Under the pieces are notes generated by a model. That model did not search any database and was not told where the DNA came from. It was given only the letters and a program-made list of their open reading frames with translations. A stretch of DNA of 64,000 bases, from the NCBI RefSeq assembly GCF_017308975.1, contig NZ_JADWPD010000011.1, forward strand, positions 209,125 through 273,124, read 5' to 3'. This DNA is from Amycolatopsis sp. MtRt-6. GTDB lineage: Bacteria > Actinomycetota > Actinomycetes > Mycobacteriales > Pseudonocardiaceae. The position numbers were made by a program, and so were the translations under genes. The number at the start of each line of letters is the position of its first letter. Within the stretch, counting starts at the first letter, position 1. Of this stretch, positions 1-8,476 are shown in pieces.

Positions 1-189
1 CCGACCGACCGGAACCTCCTGGGGGTCAAGGGGATCGGCGAAGCGGCGACGATCGGTTCGACACCGGCGGTGCACAACGCCGTGGTCGACGCGTTGGCCG
101 CTCGCGGCGTCAAGCACCTGGACATGCCCACGACCCCGATCCGGGTCTGGGCCGCACTCGAAGAAACTGGGAAGGGAAGCGCGCAGTGA
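1..189 (+). CDS. Xanthine dehydrogenase/CO dehydrogenase-type large subunit, C-terminal end (partial)
   Basis: Only the last 62 codons are present; the gene enters from outside the window. The visible tail contains GVKGIGEAATIGSTPAV, the C-terminal molybdopterin-contacting segment (GxGE) typical of the large subunit of molybdenum hydroxylases (aldehyde oxidase, xanthine dehydrogenase, CoxL families). It ends in TGA at 187-189 and overlaps the GTG start of the small subunit by four bases, so the two are translationally coupled. The large subunit would hold the molybdenum cofactor and the substrate site. The substrate cannot be told from the tail alone. Confidence 0.85.
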   Translation, partial: PTDRNLLGVKGIGEAATIGSTPAVHNAVVDALAARGVKHLDMPTTPIRVWAALEETGKGSAQ

Positions 190-656
190 AGGTCTCGATC
201 GAGGTCAACGGGCGGCCGGTGACCGAGGAGGTGCCGGACCGGACGCTGCTGGTGCACTTCCTGCGCGACACGGCCGGCCTCACCGGCACGAACATCGGCT
301 GCGACACGACGTCCTGCGGGGCCTGCACGGTGCTGCTCGACGGCGAGTCGGTCAAGTCGTGCACGGTGCTGGCCGCGCAGGCGGACGGCCACACCGTCAC
401 GACGGTCGAAGGACTGTCCTCTTCGGACGGAGCGTTGCACCCTGTGCAACGGGCGTTCGAGGAGCAGCACGGCCTGCAGTGCGGGTTCTGCACGCCGGGG
501 ATGATCATGGCGTCGGTGTCGCTGCTGGCCGACAACCCGAAGCCGACGCGCGACGAGGTCCGCGCCGGGCTCGAGGGGAACCTGTGTCGCTGCACGGGGT
601 ACCACAACATCGTCAGCGCCGTGATCGACGCGTCCGGGCAGGAGGTGGACCGGTGA
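186..656 (+). CDS. Molybdenum hydroxylase small subunit, 2Fe-2S binding (CoxS/XdhC-like)
   Basis: 156 residues, the usual length for the [2Fe-2S] subunit that passes electrons from the Mo cofactor to FAD. The plant-type ferredoxin cluster is seen as GCDTTSCGACTVLLDG (about residues 39-54). The second, helical cluster domain is seen as CGFCTPGMIM and GNLCRCTGYHNI (about 98-145). The GTG start at 186 overlaps the preceding stop, and the last bases overlap the GTG start of the FAD subunit, so the order large-small-medium forms one operon. Family assignment is firm; the substrate (aldehyde, purine, nicotinate or CO-like) is not established. Confidence 0.95.
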   Translation: MKVSIEVNGRPVTEEVPDRTLLVHFLRDTAGLTGTNIGCDTTSCGACTVLLDGESVKSCTVLAAQADGHTVTTVEGLSSSDGALHPVQRAFEEQHGLQCGFCTPGMIMASVSLLADNPKPTRDEVRAGLEGNLCRCTGYHNIVSAVIDASGQEVDR

Positions 657-1465
657 TCCCGGCTTCGTTCCAGTACCTGCGTGCGTCCACAGTAGACGAA
701 GCGCTTTCGCTGCTGGCCACACACGGCGACGACGCGAAGGTGCTCGCGGGCGGGCATTCCCTGCTGCCGCTGATGAAGCTGCGCCTGGCCGCCCCGGAGT
801 ACCTGGTGGACATCGGCCCGCTCGACGAGCTGCGGTACGTCCGCCTGGAGGGCGACGAGGTCGTCATCGGCGCGTTGTCGCGCTACAGCGCGCTGGTGCA
901 GGACCCGGTGCTGCTGGAGCACGCGCCCCTGCTGGCGCACGTGTCCGGCGAGGTGGGCGACCGCCAGGTCCGCCACCGCGGCACGATCGGCGGCTCCCTG
1001 GTCCACGCGGACGCGGCGGCGGACCTCCCGGCGGCGATCCTGGCGTCGGACGCGGTCCTGGTGGCCCGCGGGCCGGAGGGGGAGCGCCGCATCCCCGCGG
1101 CGGAGTTCTTCCTCGGCCCGTTCACGACGCCGCTGGAGCCTGCGGAGCTGCTGACGGAGATCCGCCTCCCGGCCCAGCGCGGCCAGGGCTGGGGGTTCCA
1201 GAAGTTCACTCGCCGCGCGATCGACTGGGCAATGGTCGGCGTGACGGTGGCCGGCGGCCGCGTCGGCCTGGTCAACATGGGCGGGGTGCCGCTGCGCGCA
1301 ACGGCCACGGAGGAGGCCTTGGCGGCGGGGGCGTCGATCGAGGAAGCGGCAGCGCTGGCGGCATCGGGAACGAACCCACCGGACGAGCCCCACGCAACGG
1401 CGGAGTACCGCCGCCACCTGGCCAGGGTACTGACGAAGCGGGCGTTGACGCAGGCTCGCCGGTGA
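653..1465 (+). CDS. Molybdenum hydroxylase medium subunit, FAD binding (CoxM-like)
   Basis: 270 residues. The GTG start at 653 overlaps the TGA of the small subunit (GTGA). The N-terminal PCMH-type FAD domain begins PASFQYLRASTVDEALSLL and carries AGGHSLLPLMKLRLA (FAD pyrophosphate loop, about residues 33-47) and RHRGTIGGSLVHADAAAD (about 105-122), both diagnostic of CoxM/XDH FAD subunits. The CO dehydrogenase flavoprotein C-terminal domain follows. It takes electrons from the 2Fe-2S subunit and reduces an acceptor. A perfect hairpin lies a few bases after the stop, making this the last gene of the operon. Confidence 0.94.
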   Translation: MIPASFQYLRASTVDEALSLLATHGDDAKVLAGGHSLLPLMKLRLAAPEYLVDIGPLDELRYVRLEGDEVVIGALSRYSALVQDPVLLEHAPLLAHVSGEVGDRQVRHRGTIGGSLVHADAAADLPAAILASDAVLVARGPEGERRIPAAEFFLGPFTTPLEPAELLTEIRLPAQRGQGWGFQKFTRRAIDWAMVGVTVAGGRVGLVNMGGVPLRATATEEALAAGASIEEAAALAASGTNPPDEPHATAEYRRHLARVLTKRALTQARR

Positions 1466-1470
1466 TTTCC

Positions 1471-1500
1471 CGGGGGCGGCACTCACCGGTGCCGCCCCCG
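1471..1500 (+). terminator. Intrinsic terminator after the molybdenum hydroxylase operon
   Basis: Perfect 12-bp GC stem (CGGGGGCGGCAC with GTGCCGCCCCCG) and a 6-base loop, five bases after the stop codon. There is no clear U tract, as is common in high-GC actinobacteria. Confidence 0.75.
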
Positions 1501-1560
1501 TTGATCGCGACGGCCGATTCCCGCCAGCCCGAGTCCCCTGTGGACGGCAGGATCGGAGGC

Positions 1561-2232
1561 GTGAAAAACGTCGCGCACACGGCCATCGAGCCGGGAATCC
1601 TCTATTTCGGCACCCCGGTGGTCCTGATTTCCAGCACCAACGAAGAAGGTACGACGAACCTGGCCCCGATGTCGTCGGCGTTCTGGCTCGGGTGGCGGGC
1701 CATGCTCGGCCTGGGTGTTCGTTCCCGGACGGCGCAGAACTTGATGCGAACCCGCGAAGGCGTGCTGAACCTGCCATCGGAGTCGTTGGCCCCCGCGGTC
1801 GACCGCCTGGCGCTGACGACGGGCGCGGACCCGGTACCGCCGGGCAAGCGGGAGCGCGGGTATTTCCATGTGGCGGACAAGTTCGCCAGGGCGGGGCTGA
1901 CACCGGTGGAGTCGTCGACGGTGAAGCCACCGCGGGTGGCGGAGTGCCCGGTGGCGATGGAGGTGGTCGTCGAGCAGGTGCACCCGGTGGGGGACGACGG
2001 GGGAGTGGTGGCGTTCGAGGTCCGGGTCCAACGGGTGTACGTGCACCCATCGATCCGGATGGCGGGGAGCGAGGACCGGATAGACCCCGACGCCTGGCGG
2101 CCGTTGATCATGAGCTTCCAGAAGTTCTACGGGTTGTCTTCGCAGGTGCATCCGTCGGCGTTGGCGGGGATTCCCGAGCGGCTTTATCGGGGGCCGGATA
2201 TCGAACGGGCGCGGCGGGTTGCCGGGGTTTAG
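1561..2232 (+). CDS. Flavin reductase-like (FMN-binding split barrel) family protein
   Basis: 223 residues from the GTG at 1561, which follows a GGATCGGAGG ribosome-binding site; the open frame extends further upstream but without a good start. The sequence opens GILYFGTPVVLISSTNEEG and NLAPMSSAFWLGWRAMLGLG. This is the pattern of flavin reductase-like/DUF447-type proteins, in which an FMN-binding barrel contacts flavin through the NLAPMS loop. Proteins of this family act as flavin:NADH reductases or flavoredoxins. No dedicated oxygenase partner is adjacent, so the exact role is open. It is separated from the Mo hydroxylase operon by a terminator and is probably transcribed alone. Confidence 0.8.
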   Translation: MKNVAHTAIEPGILYFGTPVVLISSTNEEGTTNLAPMSSAFWLGWRAMLGLGVRSRTAQNLMRTREGVLNLPSESLAPAVDRLALTTGADPVPPGKRERGYFHVADKFARAGLTPVESSTVKPPRVAECPVAMEVVVEQVHPVGDDGGVVAFEVRVQRVYVHPSIRMAGSEDRIDPDAWRPLIMSFQKFYGLSSQVHPSALAGIPERLYRGPDIERARRVAGV

Positions 2233-2299
2233 GTTGCGGTGTCTCGTTTTTGCCCGATCGTGTGATGCCGCTGTGTTCGATCGTCGGTAGCTTGGAGGT

Positions 2300-3529
2300 A
2301 TGACCAGCGACGCGGCTCTTTCGTCCGAGGCGGTGGCTTTTGCCGACCGGATTGGCGAGTTGGTCGCGTCTATGCGGTCTGCTGAGGCCGAACTCGGGGC
2401 CCTGCTGGTGGAAATCGAGCAGCGCGGGGTGATGGAGCTGTTCGGCTACCGGTCCGCTGCCCGGCTGTTGGAGCATCTGGCCGATATGCCGAAGCCGGCT
2501 ACGGAACGGCTGATCAAACGCGCCCGCCTGGTGAATCCGGGCCGCAACCTCGACGGCTCCCCGATCCCTGCCTTGGCCCCCGCCACCGGGGTCGCGGCCC
2601 GCGCGGGGCGGTTGAGCAACCCGATGATCGACGTGATCACCTCTGTGCTGGCCCAGGTTCCGCCCGAGCACTGCGAGAGTGCCGAGACCAACCTGCTGGC
2701 TTTCGCCGAGGAGGCCGGGCACAAGCAGGTCGCCGCCCTCGGCGCCCGCATCCTCGCCCACCTCGTCCCCGACGGTCCCGAACCCGACGACACCGAACCC
2801 ACCGCCCCCACCCGGGAGCTGTTCCTCCGCCGCAAAAGAACCGGGATCTGGGAGCTGAGTGGCCGGTTCGACGACGAAACCGGCACCCGCGCCCACGCCC
2901 TGTTGGATGCTCTGGCCGAGCGTCGCACCGGCGACGAGGGTCCCGACTTCCGCACCACCCCGCAGCGTTACGGGGATGCTTTCTCCGATGCCGTCGACCT
3001 GGCTCTGAATTCTCCGGAGTTGCCGATGCAGGCCGGGGAACGCGCCCACGTCATGGTCGCCGTGTCATTGGAGGACCTGAAATCCGGTGTTGGCAAGGCC
3101 ACCCTCGGTGACACCGGGACGATGTCCGCGGCCGAAGCGCGGGTGCATGCCTGCGACGCCATGATCATCCCCGCCGTGCTCGGTGACAAGAGTGAACCGC
3201 TGAACCTGGGCCGCCTCCGCCGGTTGATCTCCGCCGGACTGCGCCGCGCTCTCTTCCTCCGGGACCGGGGTTGCGCCTTCCCGGGCTGTCATCGGCCTCC
3301 CCGGCACTGTCAAGGTCATCACATCCGGCACTGGGCAGATGGCGGCCCCACCGATCTCACCAACCTGGTGCTGATGTGCGCCCACCACCACCGGCTATTG
3401 CACCGATCGGGCTGGGAAGTCCGCATCGCCACCGACGGCCTACCCGAATTCCTCCCACCAGTGTTCATCGACCGGCGCCGCAAACCCAGGCGCAACAACC
3501 TCCACGAACCACTGCCATTCGCAGCATGA
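2300..3529 (+). CDS. DUF222 domain / HNH endonuclease signature protein (13E12 repeat family)
   Basis: 409 residues. The N-terminal two thirds match the actinobacterial DUF222 (13E12-type) region, with ELFGYRSAARLLEH and a helical AFADRIGELVASM start. The C-terminus carries an HNH nuclease core: GCAFPGCHRPPRHCQGHH, HIRHWADGGPTDLTNLVLMC and AHHHRLLH (about residues 325-375), with paired Cys for zinc and the catalytic His. Such proteins are multicopy in Pseudonocardiaceae and mycobacteria; their function is unknown and mobility has been suggested but not shown. GGAGG lies only one base before the ATG, which is unusually close, so a start at the in-frame ATG 2372 cannot be excluded. Confidence 0.85.
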   Translation: MTSDAALSSEAVAFADRIGELVASMRSAEAELGALLVEIEQRGVMELFGYRSAARLLEHLADMPKPATERLIKRARLVNPGRNLDGSPIPALAPATGVAARAGRLSNPMIDVITSVLAQVPPEHCESAETNLLAFAEEAGHKQVAALGARILAHLVPDGPEPDDTEPTAPTRELFLRRKRTGIWELSGRFDDETGTRAHALLDALAERRTGDEGPDFRTTPQRYGDAFSDAVDLALNSPELPMQAGERAHVMVAVSLEDLKSGVGKATLGDTGTMSAAEARVHACDAMIIPAVLGDKSEPLNLGRLRRLISAGLRRALFLRDRGCAFPGCHRPPRHCQGHHIRHWADGGPTDLTNLVLMCAHHHRLLHRSGWEVRIATDGLPEFLPPVFIDRRRKPRRNNLHEPLPFAA

Positions 3530-4292
3530 ACACGGGACAGGCCCGCAGCCCCACGGCTACGGGCCTACACCCACGCCCACCTCAGGCGCCGGCGCCCCGA
3601 CGCTGGGCCGGCGAAGCATTGCCAGAGGCTCTGGTACAGACCAAGTTGCCGACCGCCCGACACCGGTCTGAGCCTGCCGTCACCGCGCCTGCGTCCACCG
3701 CGCTTGCCGCCGCCGCGCTTGCCGTCACCGCACCTGCCACCCTCGCAGCCGCTGCCCAACCCTGCCTGCCGCCACCGTGCCTGCCAGCCTCGCGGGTGCC
3801 ATCGCCGCGGTTGCCAGCGTCGCGGTGCCGCCTCGACCTGCCAGCACCGCAGGTGCCACCACCATCACCACAGCGGACCACCACCATCGCCAGCCGCCAA
3901 GGCCATCTCCGCCTGCCGCGGCCGCGGCGGTAGCCAGCGTCCCCGCCCCCACGTGGCCGCGACATTGCCGCCGCCAACCCCGCCGCCAACCCCGCCGCCA
4001 ACCCCGCCGCTCCAAGCCGCACCACCCCGCAATTGCCCCGCTGCGCCCCTCTCCGCCGCCCCGTCCATCACCGAGATCGCCGCCTCCGTTGCGAAATCCG
4101 CCGCGACGTCCGCTATCTCCGCCTTTCCCGACCTGCGCCTCCATCCGCACCCCAGAACAGCCCCCTTTGCCCGCCTGAGCCAGGGGATCGTGGTCTTTCG
4201 GGCATCCGGGTGGCGGTGCCGACGCCCATCCATGCCGCACTGCTAATCTTCATCCGGGAACTTGCTTGAAGGTTTGATGAAACCGAGGGGAA
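3530..4292. other. Low-complexity intergenic region without a convincing gene
   Basis: 763 bases between the HNH gene and the type VII operon. About 3660-4080 is built of imperfect GCC/CACC-rich repeats that read as Pro/Ala/Thr on the plus strand and Gly/Arg on the minus strand. All six frames stay open over parts of it purely because of composition. No conserved domain, ribosome-binding site or family-like protein is visible. I regard it as non-coding or degenerate. Confidence 0.55.
3969..4004. repeat. Three perfect tandem copies of a 12-bp unit
   Basis: The unit CGCCGCCAACCC occurs three times head to tail with no mismatch, followed by a degenerate fourth start. It lies inside the low-complexity region and would be prone to slippage. 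Confidence 0.8.
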
Positions 4293-5135
4293 ATGGCGGA
4301 GCGGTTCGAGTTCGTCCTCGAGGTCTTCGAAGCGCTCGTCGTCGGGCGGGCCACCGGGGGCGATGTCCGGCGTTACCCGCTGCGGGCCGGGAACCTGCCC
4401 GCCGATCCCGTGCGGTTCGTCACCGTTGCGCGGCAGGTCTACGACGCTCTCGAAGAACGGCGGCTTTCCGTCTCCGGTGAGCTGCACCCCGGCGTGCGGA
4501 CCGCCTTCGAACTGCTGGCCGAGCCGCGGATCTCCGTCGCCGTCAGTGGGATCGATGGGCTGGGGGCCGATGTTGCCGTCCTCGTCGTCAGCGATGGGGC
4601 GCAGGCGCTCGGCATCACCCAGGCTCCCGACACCGATGACCTGCTGTTCTCGCTCTTCGCCGACGAAGACCTCGTCGAGGTCGTCACCGGGGTGCTTCCG
4701 CCCGCTCCCGCCGCCACCACCGGGACGCACGTCGTGCACCGGGCTGCCGGGCGGGAGGTTTCGGCCATGACCGCGAAGCGGATCGCCGATGCCGAATTCG
4801 ACGAAGAAGAGACCGATGCCTTCGGGATGATCGAGGTCAAGGCCGTCGTGCGGCCCGGGCGGCGGCCGCCCGCTCCGAAACCCTCCGATGTCGCCGTCCT
4901 CGAACGGGTGCTTGCCGAACCCCGGTTGGGGGGTGGGCACATTGCCGTCAGTGCTCAGGGACGGCGGGGGGAACGGCTGGCCGGTGAGCCGCTGAGCTGG
5001 CTCGACACCGCCGATGGCCGGTATCTCGTGCACACGCGGACGGGTGATGCCGGGGAACTCACCGCTGAATACGTACCGGCCGGGCGGGCGGATCTCGCGC
5101 GCGCCATCCGCGACGCGATCGCGGCTGTCTACTGA
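4293..5135 (+). CDS. EspG-like type VII secretion chaperone
   Basis: 280 residues, the usual size for the EspG family (ESX secretion-associated proteins), which bind PE-PPE-type substrates in the cytosol and keep them export-competent. The ATG at 4293 follows GAGGGGAA. The N-terminus FEFVLEVFEALVVGR and the C-terminal pattern SWLDTADGRYLVH plus YVPAGRADLARAI agree with EspG proteins of Pseudonocardiaceae. It is the first gene of a collinear operon that includes a PPE-like protein, an EspC-like protein and a WXG/RHS toxin, as expected for a substrate-specific chaperone. No EccB, EccC, EccD or MycP core gene is in the window, so the secretion machine must be encoded elsewhere. Confidence 0.85.
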   Translation: MAERFEFVLEVFEALVVGRATGGDVRRYPLRAGNLPADPVRFVTVARQVYDALEERRLSVSGELHPGVRTAFELLAEPRISVAVSGIDGLGADVAVLVVSDGAQALGITQAPDTDDLLFSLFADEDLVEVVTGVLPPAPAATTGTHVVHRAAGREVSAMTAKRIADAEFDEEETDAFGMIEVKAVVRPGRRPPAPKPSDVAVLERVLAEPRLGGGHIAVSAQGRRGERLAGEPLSWLDTADGRYLVHTRTGDAGELTAEYVPAGRADLARAIRDAIAAVY

Positions 5136-5146
5136 TCGGGGGACTG

Positions 5147-5617
5147 ATGACGACGGAAGAGACCGCCGCGGCGGCCCAGGCCATCCAGGCCACCATGCAG
5201 ATGCAGACCGCCGCCACTCCCGAGGCCAAGGCGATGGCCGCGGTGCGCGTCGGCCTCGCCGGGGCGCAGCTGAAGCGGCTCGCCCAGACCGGTGGCTTCG
5301 CGGTCGACGACACCACCGGCAACCAGCTGATCGAGGCGCTCGAAGGCGTGCTCGAATCCCTCGAGGCGCGGTGGGCCACGCTGCAACGGCTGCACGACGC
5401 GCCCGCGATGAGCCGGACCGCCACCGGGCAGTGGGTCTCCGCGCACATGGTCAGCACCGCCGCCGACGACGCCGGGCTGCTCACGCAGCTGCAGGCCGCG
5501 CGGCAGGAGTTCCCGACCTACATCGAGGCCATCAAGCTGGCGAAGCAGAACTACAAGTCCCGGGAAGAGGAGACGCGCAAGACGCTGACCTCGCTCCCGA
5601 CCGCCGACCAGAGCTGA
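5147..5617 (+). CDS. Conserved hypothetical helical protein of the type VII locus
   Basis: 156 residues, no recognised domain. It is almost entirely predicted helix (EETAAAAQAIQATMQMQ, AKAMAAVRVGLAGAQLKRL, LIEALEGVLESLEARWATL), has no signal peptide or membrane segment, and lacks a clear WxG turn. It begins 12 bases after the EspG-like gene and is followed after eight bases by the PPE-like gene. The position between chaperone and PPE-like protein suggests a secreted helical partner or an accessory of the same export substrate. That is inference from context only. Confidence 0.7.
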   Translation: MTTEETAAAAQAIQATMQMQTAATPEAKAMAAVRVGLAGAQLKRLAQTGGFAVDDTTGNQLIEALEGVLESLEARWATLQRLHDAPAMSRTATGQWVSAHMVSTAADDAGLLTQLQAARQEFPTYIEAIKLAKQNYKSREEETRKTLTSLPTADQS

Positions 5618-5625
5618 GGGAGACC

Positions 5626-7584
5626 GTGGCACCCACCGCCGAGTCCGTGTCGGACCCGTCGTCCCCGGACTACGACCCGCGCAGCCCGCTCTACGACGTC
5701 ACCGCCGATTCGTCGTCGAAGTACTACGTCGGGCCGCTGACCTCGGACAAGTCGCCGTCGGGCGACCAGATCCGCGAGATGGCCACCCGGCAGGTCGACG
5801 ACGAGATCCGGCGCGGCTGGCTCGGCCCGGTCGTCGACCCGGTGCTGCGCGACCAGAAGATCCAGGACCGCTACGAACAGCACCTCGCCGACGCCAAGCA
5901 CGGCCTCGACGAGGGCCTCGTCATGCGCCAAACCGGCGGGGCGCCGCGGACGCTGTGGAACAACGCCAGCCACGAGCAGATGAACGAAGCCATCACGCAG
6001 GACGCCAACTCGGCGACCGTCGCGGAGACTTCGGAAGAGTGGGTGCGCGTCGGCAACGACCTGGGCACGCACCAGAAGACCCTGGCGAGCGCGATCAACG
6101 CCAGCACCGCCAACTGGGAGGGCGACGCCGGTGACGCCGTCCGCGAGCACCTCGCCGGCGTCGGCAAGTGGCTCGGCGCGACCGCGCAGGGCGCCACGCT
6201 CGCCGGGCGGCAGCAGGAAATCCACTCCCAGGCGCTCAACGAGACCCAGCGGCAGATGGCCGCGAACCCGCCGGTGCAGTTCGACCTGCAGGCGACCAAC
6301 CAGCGCCTGATGTCGATGACCGACCCGGTGCAGTACGCGGCGGCCGCGGGCGAGGCCATGCAGACCTACCGGGCGCAGCAGGCCGCGCGCGAGCACGCCG
6401 CGCAGATCATGACGCAGTACGACGAAACCATCGGCGGCGCCGTCGCCACCCCGCGGTTCCCGGCCCCGCCGAAGCTGCCGACGGCCACCGCGCGCACCGC
6501 GAACGCGCCGGCCGGAGGCGGCGCCGGCGCGGGCGGGGTGCAGCCGCTGCTCGCCCGGAACCCCGTCGAGCCCGCGGCCGCGGATATCCCGATCGACGCC
6601 AACGCGGCCGCCTTCGGTGGCGCGGGTGCGGCCGGCGGTGCCGCCGCGGGTGGCGCCGGGATCCCGGGCGCCGGCGGCGCCGGAATCCCCGGTGACGGTT
6701 CGGGCTTTTCGGGCAGTGGCATCCCGGGTGCCGGTGGCTCCGGCTTCTCCGGTGCCGGCATTCCCGGCAGCGGCGGCGCCGGTGGTGGCGTGGGCGGTGG
6801 TGCGGGTGGCGCGGGCTTCACGCCGCCGAACTTCGACGCGCCCGGCACGCCCGCCGGCGGCAACTTCAGCGGTGCCGGCATCCCCGGCTCGTCGCTGCCG
6901 CGCTTCGACGACTCGACGACGTCGTCCGGCTTCTCGCCTTCGGGAATCGGCGGCGGCGGGACCGGCGGCAGCGGGTTCACCCCGCCGTCGATCCCGAACA
7001 TCCCGGACGTCTCCGGCGGGGGCGGGACCGTTCGCGGTGGCAACCCGATCCCCGGGTTCACCCCGCCCGGCATCGACCCGGTCACCGGGCTGCCCACCGG
7101 CACCGGCGGGCTCAACAACCCCGGCGGCGCCAAGCTGCCGACCATCGGCCGCGGCGGCGGGATCAACGGCGAAAGCATCGCCAGCCGGCTGGGCGGCCTG
7201 ACCGGCGGCGGTGGCGGTGGCGGCGGTTCCCTCGGCGGGATCGGCGGCTCCGGTGCCGGTGGCGCCGGTGCCGGTGGGGCCGGCGCCGGCGGTGCGGGCC
7301 TGCGCGGTGCCGGCAACCTCAGCGGCGGTGCCGCCTCCGGCCTCGCCGCGGAAGCCGAAGCGGCGGCGGCGCGCAACGCGGCTTCGGGCCGCGGCGCGGC
7401 CGGCGCGGCGGGCACCCCGGGCATGGGCGGCATGGGAGCCGGAGCGCGCGGTGGCAAGGGCGAGGACGACAAGGAACACAAGGCCGCCGACTACCTCGAA
7501 AGCGACGACCCGAACTTCTTCGCGGGCGAGCAGGCGGTCGCGCCCCCGGTGATCGGCGACTGGAAGAACCAGGATTGGAAGTGA
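5626..7584 (+). CDS. PPE-like/WXG-fold protein with long Gly-rich C-terminal region
   Basis: 652 residues from the GTG at 5626, which follows GAGGGAGA at good spacing; the open frame upstream of it is read-through of other genes. Residues about 125-250 are helical and contain NWEGDAGDAVREHL, a WxG-like turn typical of type VII PPE/WXG proteins. About 280-610 is Gly/Ala-rich with repeated GAGIPG and GGSGFSG blocks, and the last 40 residues are charged (DDKEHKAADYLESDD). This layout matches PPE-like secreted proteins of Pseudonocardiaceae. The C-terminal acidic segment may hold the secretion signal. Partner binding to the EspG-like chaperone is inferred from the neighbourhood. Confidence 0.75.
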   Translation: MAPTAESVSDPSSPDYDPRSPLYDVTADSSSKYYVGPLTSDKSPSGDQIREMATRQVDDEIRRGWLGPVVDPVLRDQKIQDRYEQHLADAKHGLDEGLVMRQTGGAPRTLWNNASHEQMNEAITQDANSATVAETSEEWVRVGNDLGTHQKTLASAINASTANWEGDAGDAVREHLAGVGKWLGATAQGATLAGRQQEIHSQALNETQRQMAANPPVQFDLQATNQRLMSMTDPVQYAAAAGEAMQTYRAQQAAREHAAQIMTQYDETIGGAVATPRFPAPPKLPTATARTANAPAGGGAGAGGVQPLLARNPVEPAAADIPIDANAAAFGGAGAAGGAAAGGAGIPGAGGAGIPGDGSGFSGSGIPGAGGSGFSGAGIPGSGGAGGGVGGGAGGAGFTPPNFDAPGTPAGGNFSGAGIPGSSLPRFDDSTTSSGFSPSGIGGGGTGGSGFTPPSIPNIPDVSGGGGTVRGGNPIPGFTPPGIDPVTGLPTGTGGLNNPGGAKLPTIGRGGGINGESIASRLGGLTGGGGGGGGSLGGIGGSGAGGAGAGGAGAGGAGLRGAGNLSGGAASGLAAEAEAAAARNAASGRGAAGAAGTPGMGGMGAGARGGKGEDDKEHKAADYLESDDPNFFAGEQAVAPPVIGDWKNQDWK

Positions 7585-7934
7585 CGCCCGTGACGGCACC
7601 CGGCTTCGAGGTCGAACCGGACGACCTGGTCGCGCACGCGAGTCACGTCGAGAGCCTGGTGGACCGGCTCAACACGGCGAGCTCCGCGGCCGACACGGCG
7701 ATGTCGGACCACGCCTACGGGCTCCTGTGCTCGTTCCTCCCGCCGATCATCCGGCCGACGAACGAGCAGGCGAAGGACGCGCTGACGGCGTCCGCGGAAG
7801 GCGTGCGCGGGCTGGCGGACAACGTCACGGCGGCCGCGAAGTCCTACCGGGAAGGTGAAGAGGGCAACGCGCAGCCGTTCGAGCGTCAGCTCGCGGCGTC
7901 GTCGCCCTCGGCGGAAGCGAGGACGAAGGCATGA
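7581..7934 (+). CDS. EspC-like small type VII secretion target
   Basis: About 117 residues. Start choice is open: GTG 7581 overlaps the upstream stop by four bases and has AGGA six bases before it; TTG 7575 and GTG 7590 are alternatives. The protein begins with FEVEPDDLVAHASHVESLVDRL, the pattern of the ESX-1 EspC/excreted virulence factor family. It is helical throughout and has DNVTAAAKSYREGEE near the end, resembling the YxxxD/E type VII export signal. Its stop overlaps the ATG of the YbaB-like gene. It is probably a co-secreted helical partner of the toxin or PPE-like protein. Confidence 0.75.
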   Translation: MTPVTAPGFEVEPDDLVAHASHVESLVDRLNTASSAADTAMSDHAYGLLCSFLPPIIRPTNEQAKDALTASAEGVRGLADNVTAAAKSYREGEEGNAQPFERQLAASSPSAEARTKA

Positions 7935-8476
7935 CGGGCCCGAACGGACTGGGGGACCTCATGCGGGACCCCGACGAGACGATCCGCCGGATGGACGACT
8001 GGGCGGCCGGGTTCGCGGCCAAGGCGCAGCGCTACCAGGCGGCGCAGGAACAGACCGAACGGCTGCGGCTGACCGCGACCAGCTCGGACGGCGCGGTGAG
8101 TGTGACCGTCGGCGCGGACGGCACCGTCACCGACCTGACGTTCTCGAACAAGGTCAAGTCGTTCCCCCTCGACGAGCTCTCGCGGCAGATCCTGACGACC
8201 ATGCGGCGGGCGCAGTCCGGCATCGCCGAGCGCGTCGCCGGGGTGATGGCCGAGCAGCTCGGCGACGAGGACCGCGAAACCCGCAGCGTGCTGCTCGACA
8301 ACCTGCGCGGCCGGTTCCCCGACCCCGACGAGCCGGACGAGCAGCCGCCCGCCGCGCCCGGGCCGGTCCCGCCGGCCCCGGCCGGTGGCGCCGCGGCCCC
8401 GCCCGCACCCGGAGCCCCGCAGCCGCCGTCGCGACGGCCCGCCCCCACCGACGATGAGGACAACAATCCGTGGTGA
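7931..8476 (+). CDS. YbaB/EbfC family protein (type VII locus paralogue)
   Basis: 181 residues; the ATG overlaps the previous stop (ATGA). Residues about 30-115 fit the YbaB/EbfC fold: RLRLTATSSDGAVSVTVGAD followed by GTVTDLTFSNK and a long helix. Classical YbaB proteins are about 100-110 residues and bind DNA. This one has an extra Pro/Ala-rich acidic tail of about 60 residues. Such extended YbaB-like proteins are common beside WXG/RHS genes in actinobacteria, where they more likely act with secretion substrates than as nucleoid proteins. The tail overlaps the start of the RHS gene. Confidence 0.8.
   Translation: MTGPNGLGDLMRDPDETIRRMDDWAAGFAAKAQRYQAAQEQTERLRLTATSSDGAVSVTVGADGTVTDLTFSNKVKSFPLDELSRQILTTMRRAQSGIAERVAGVMAEQLGDEDRETRSVLLDNLRGRFPDPDEPDEQPPAAPGPVPPAPAGGAAAPPAPGAPQPPSRRPAPTDDEDNNPW

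Noticed and set aside
3725..4240. Gly/Arg-rich open frames in the low-complexity region
   Set aside because: All frames are open because of GCC repeats; no ribosome-binding site, no family resemblance.
5551..7599. 682-codon minus-strand frame opposite the PPE-like gene
   Set aside because: Created by the Gly-rich repeats of the true plus-strand gene.
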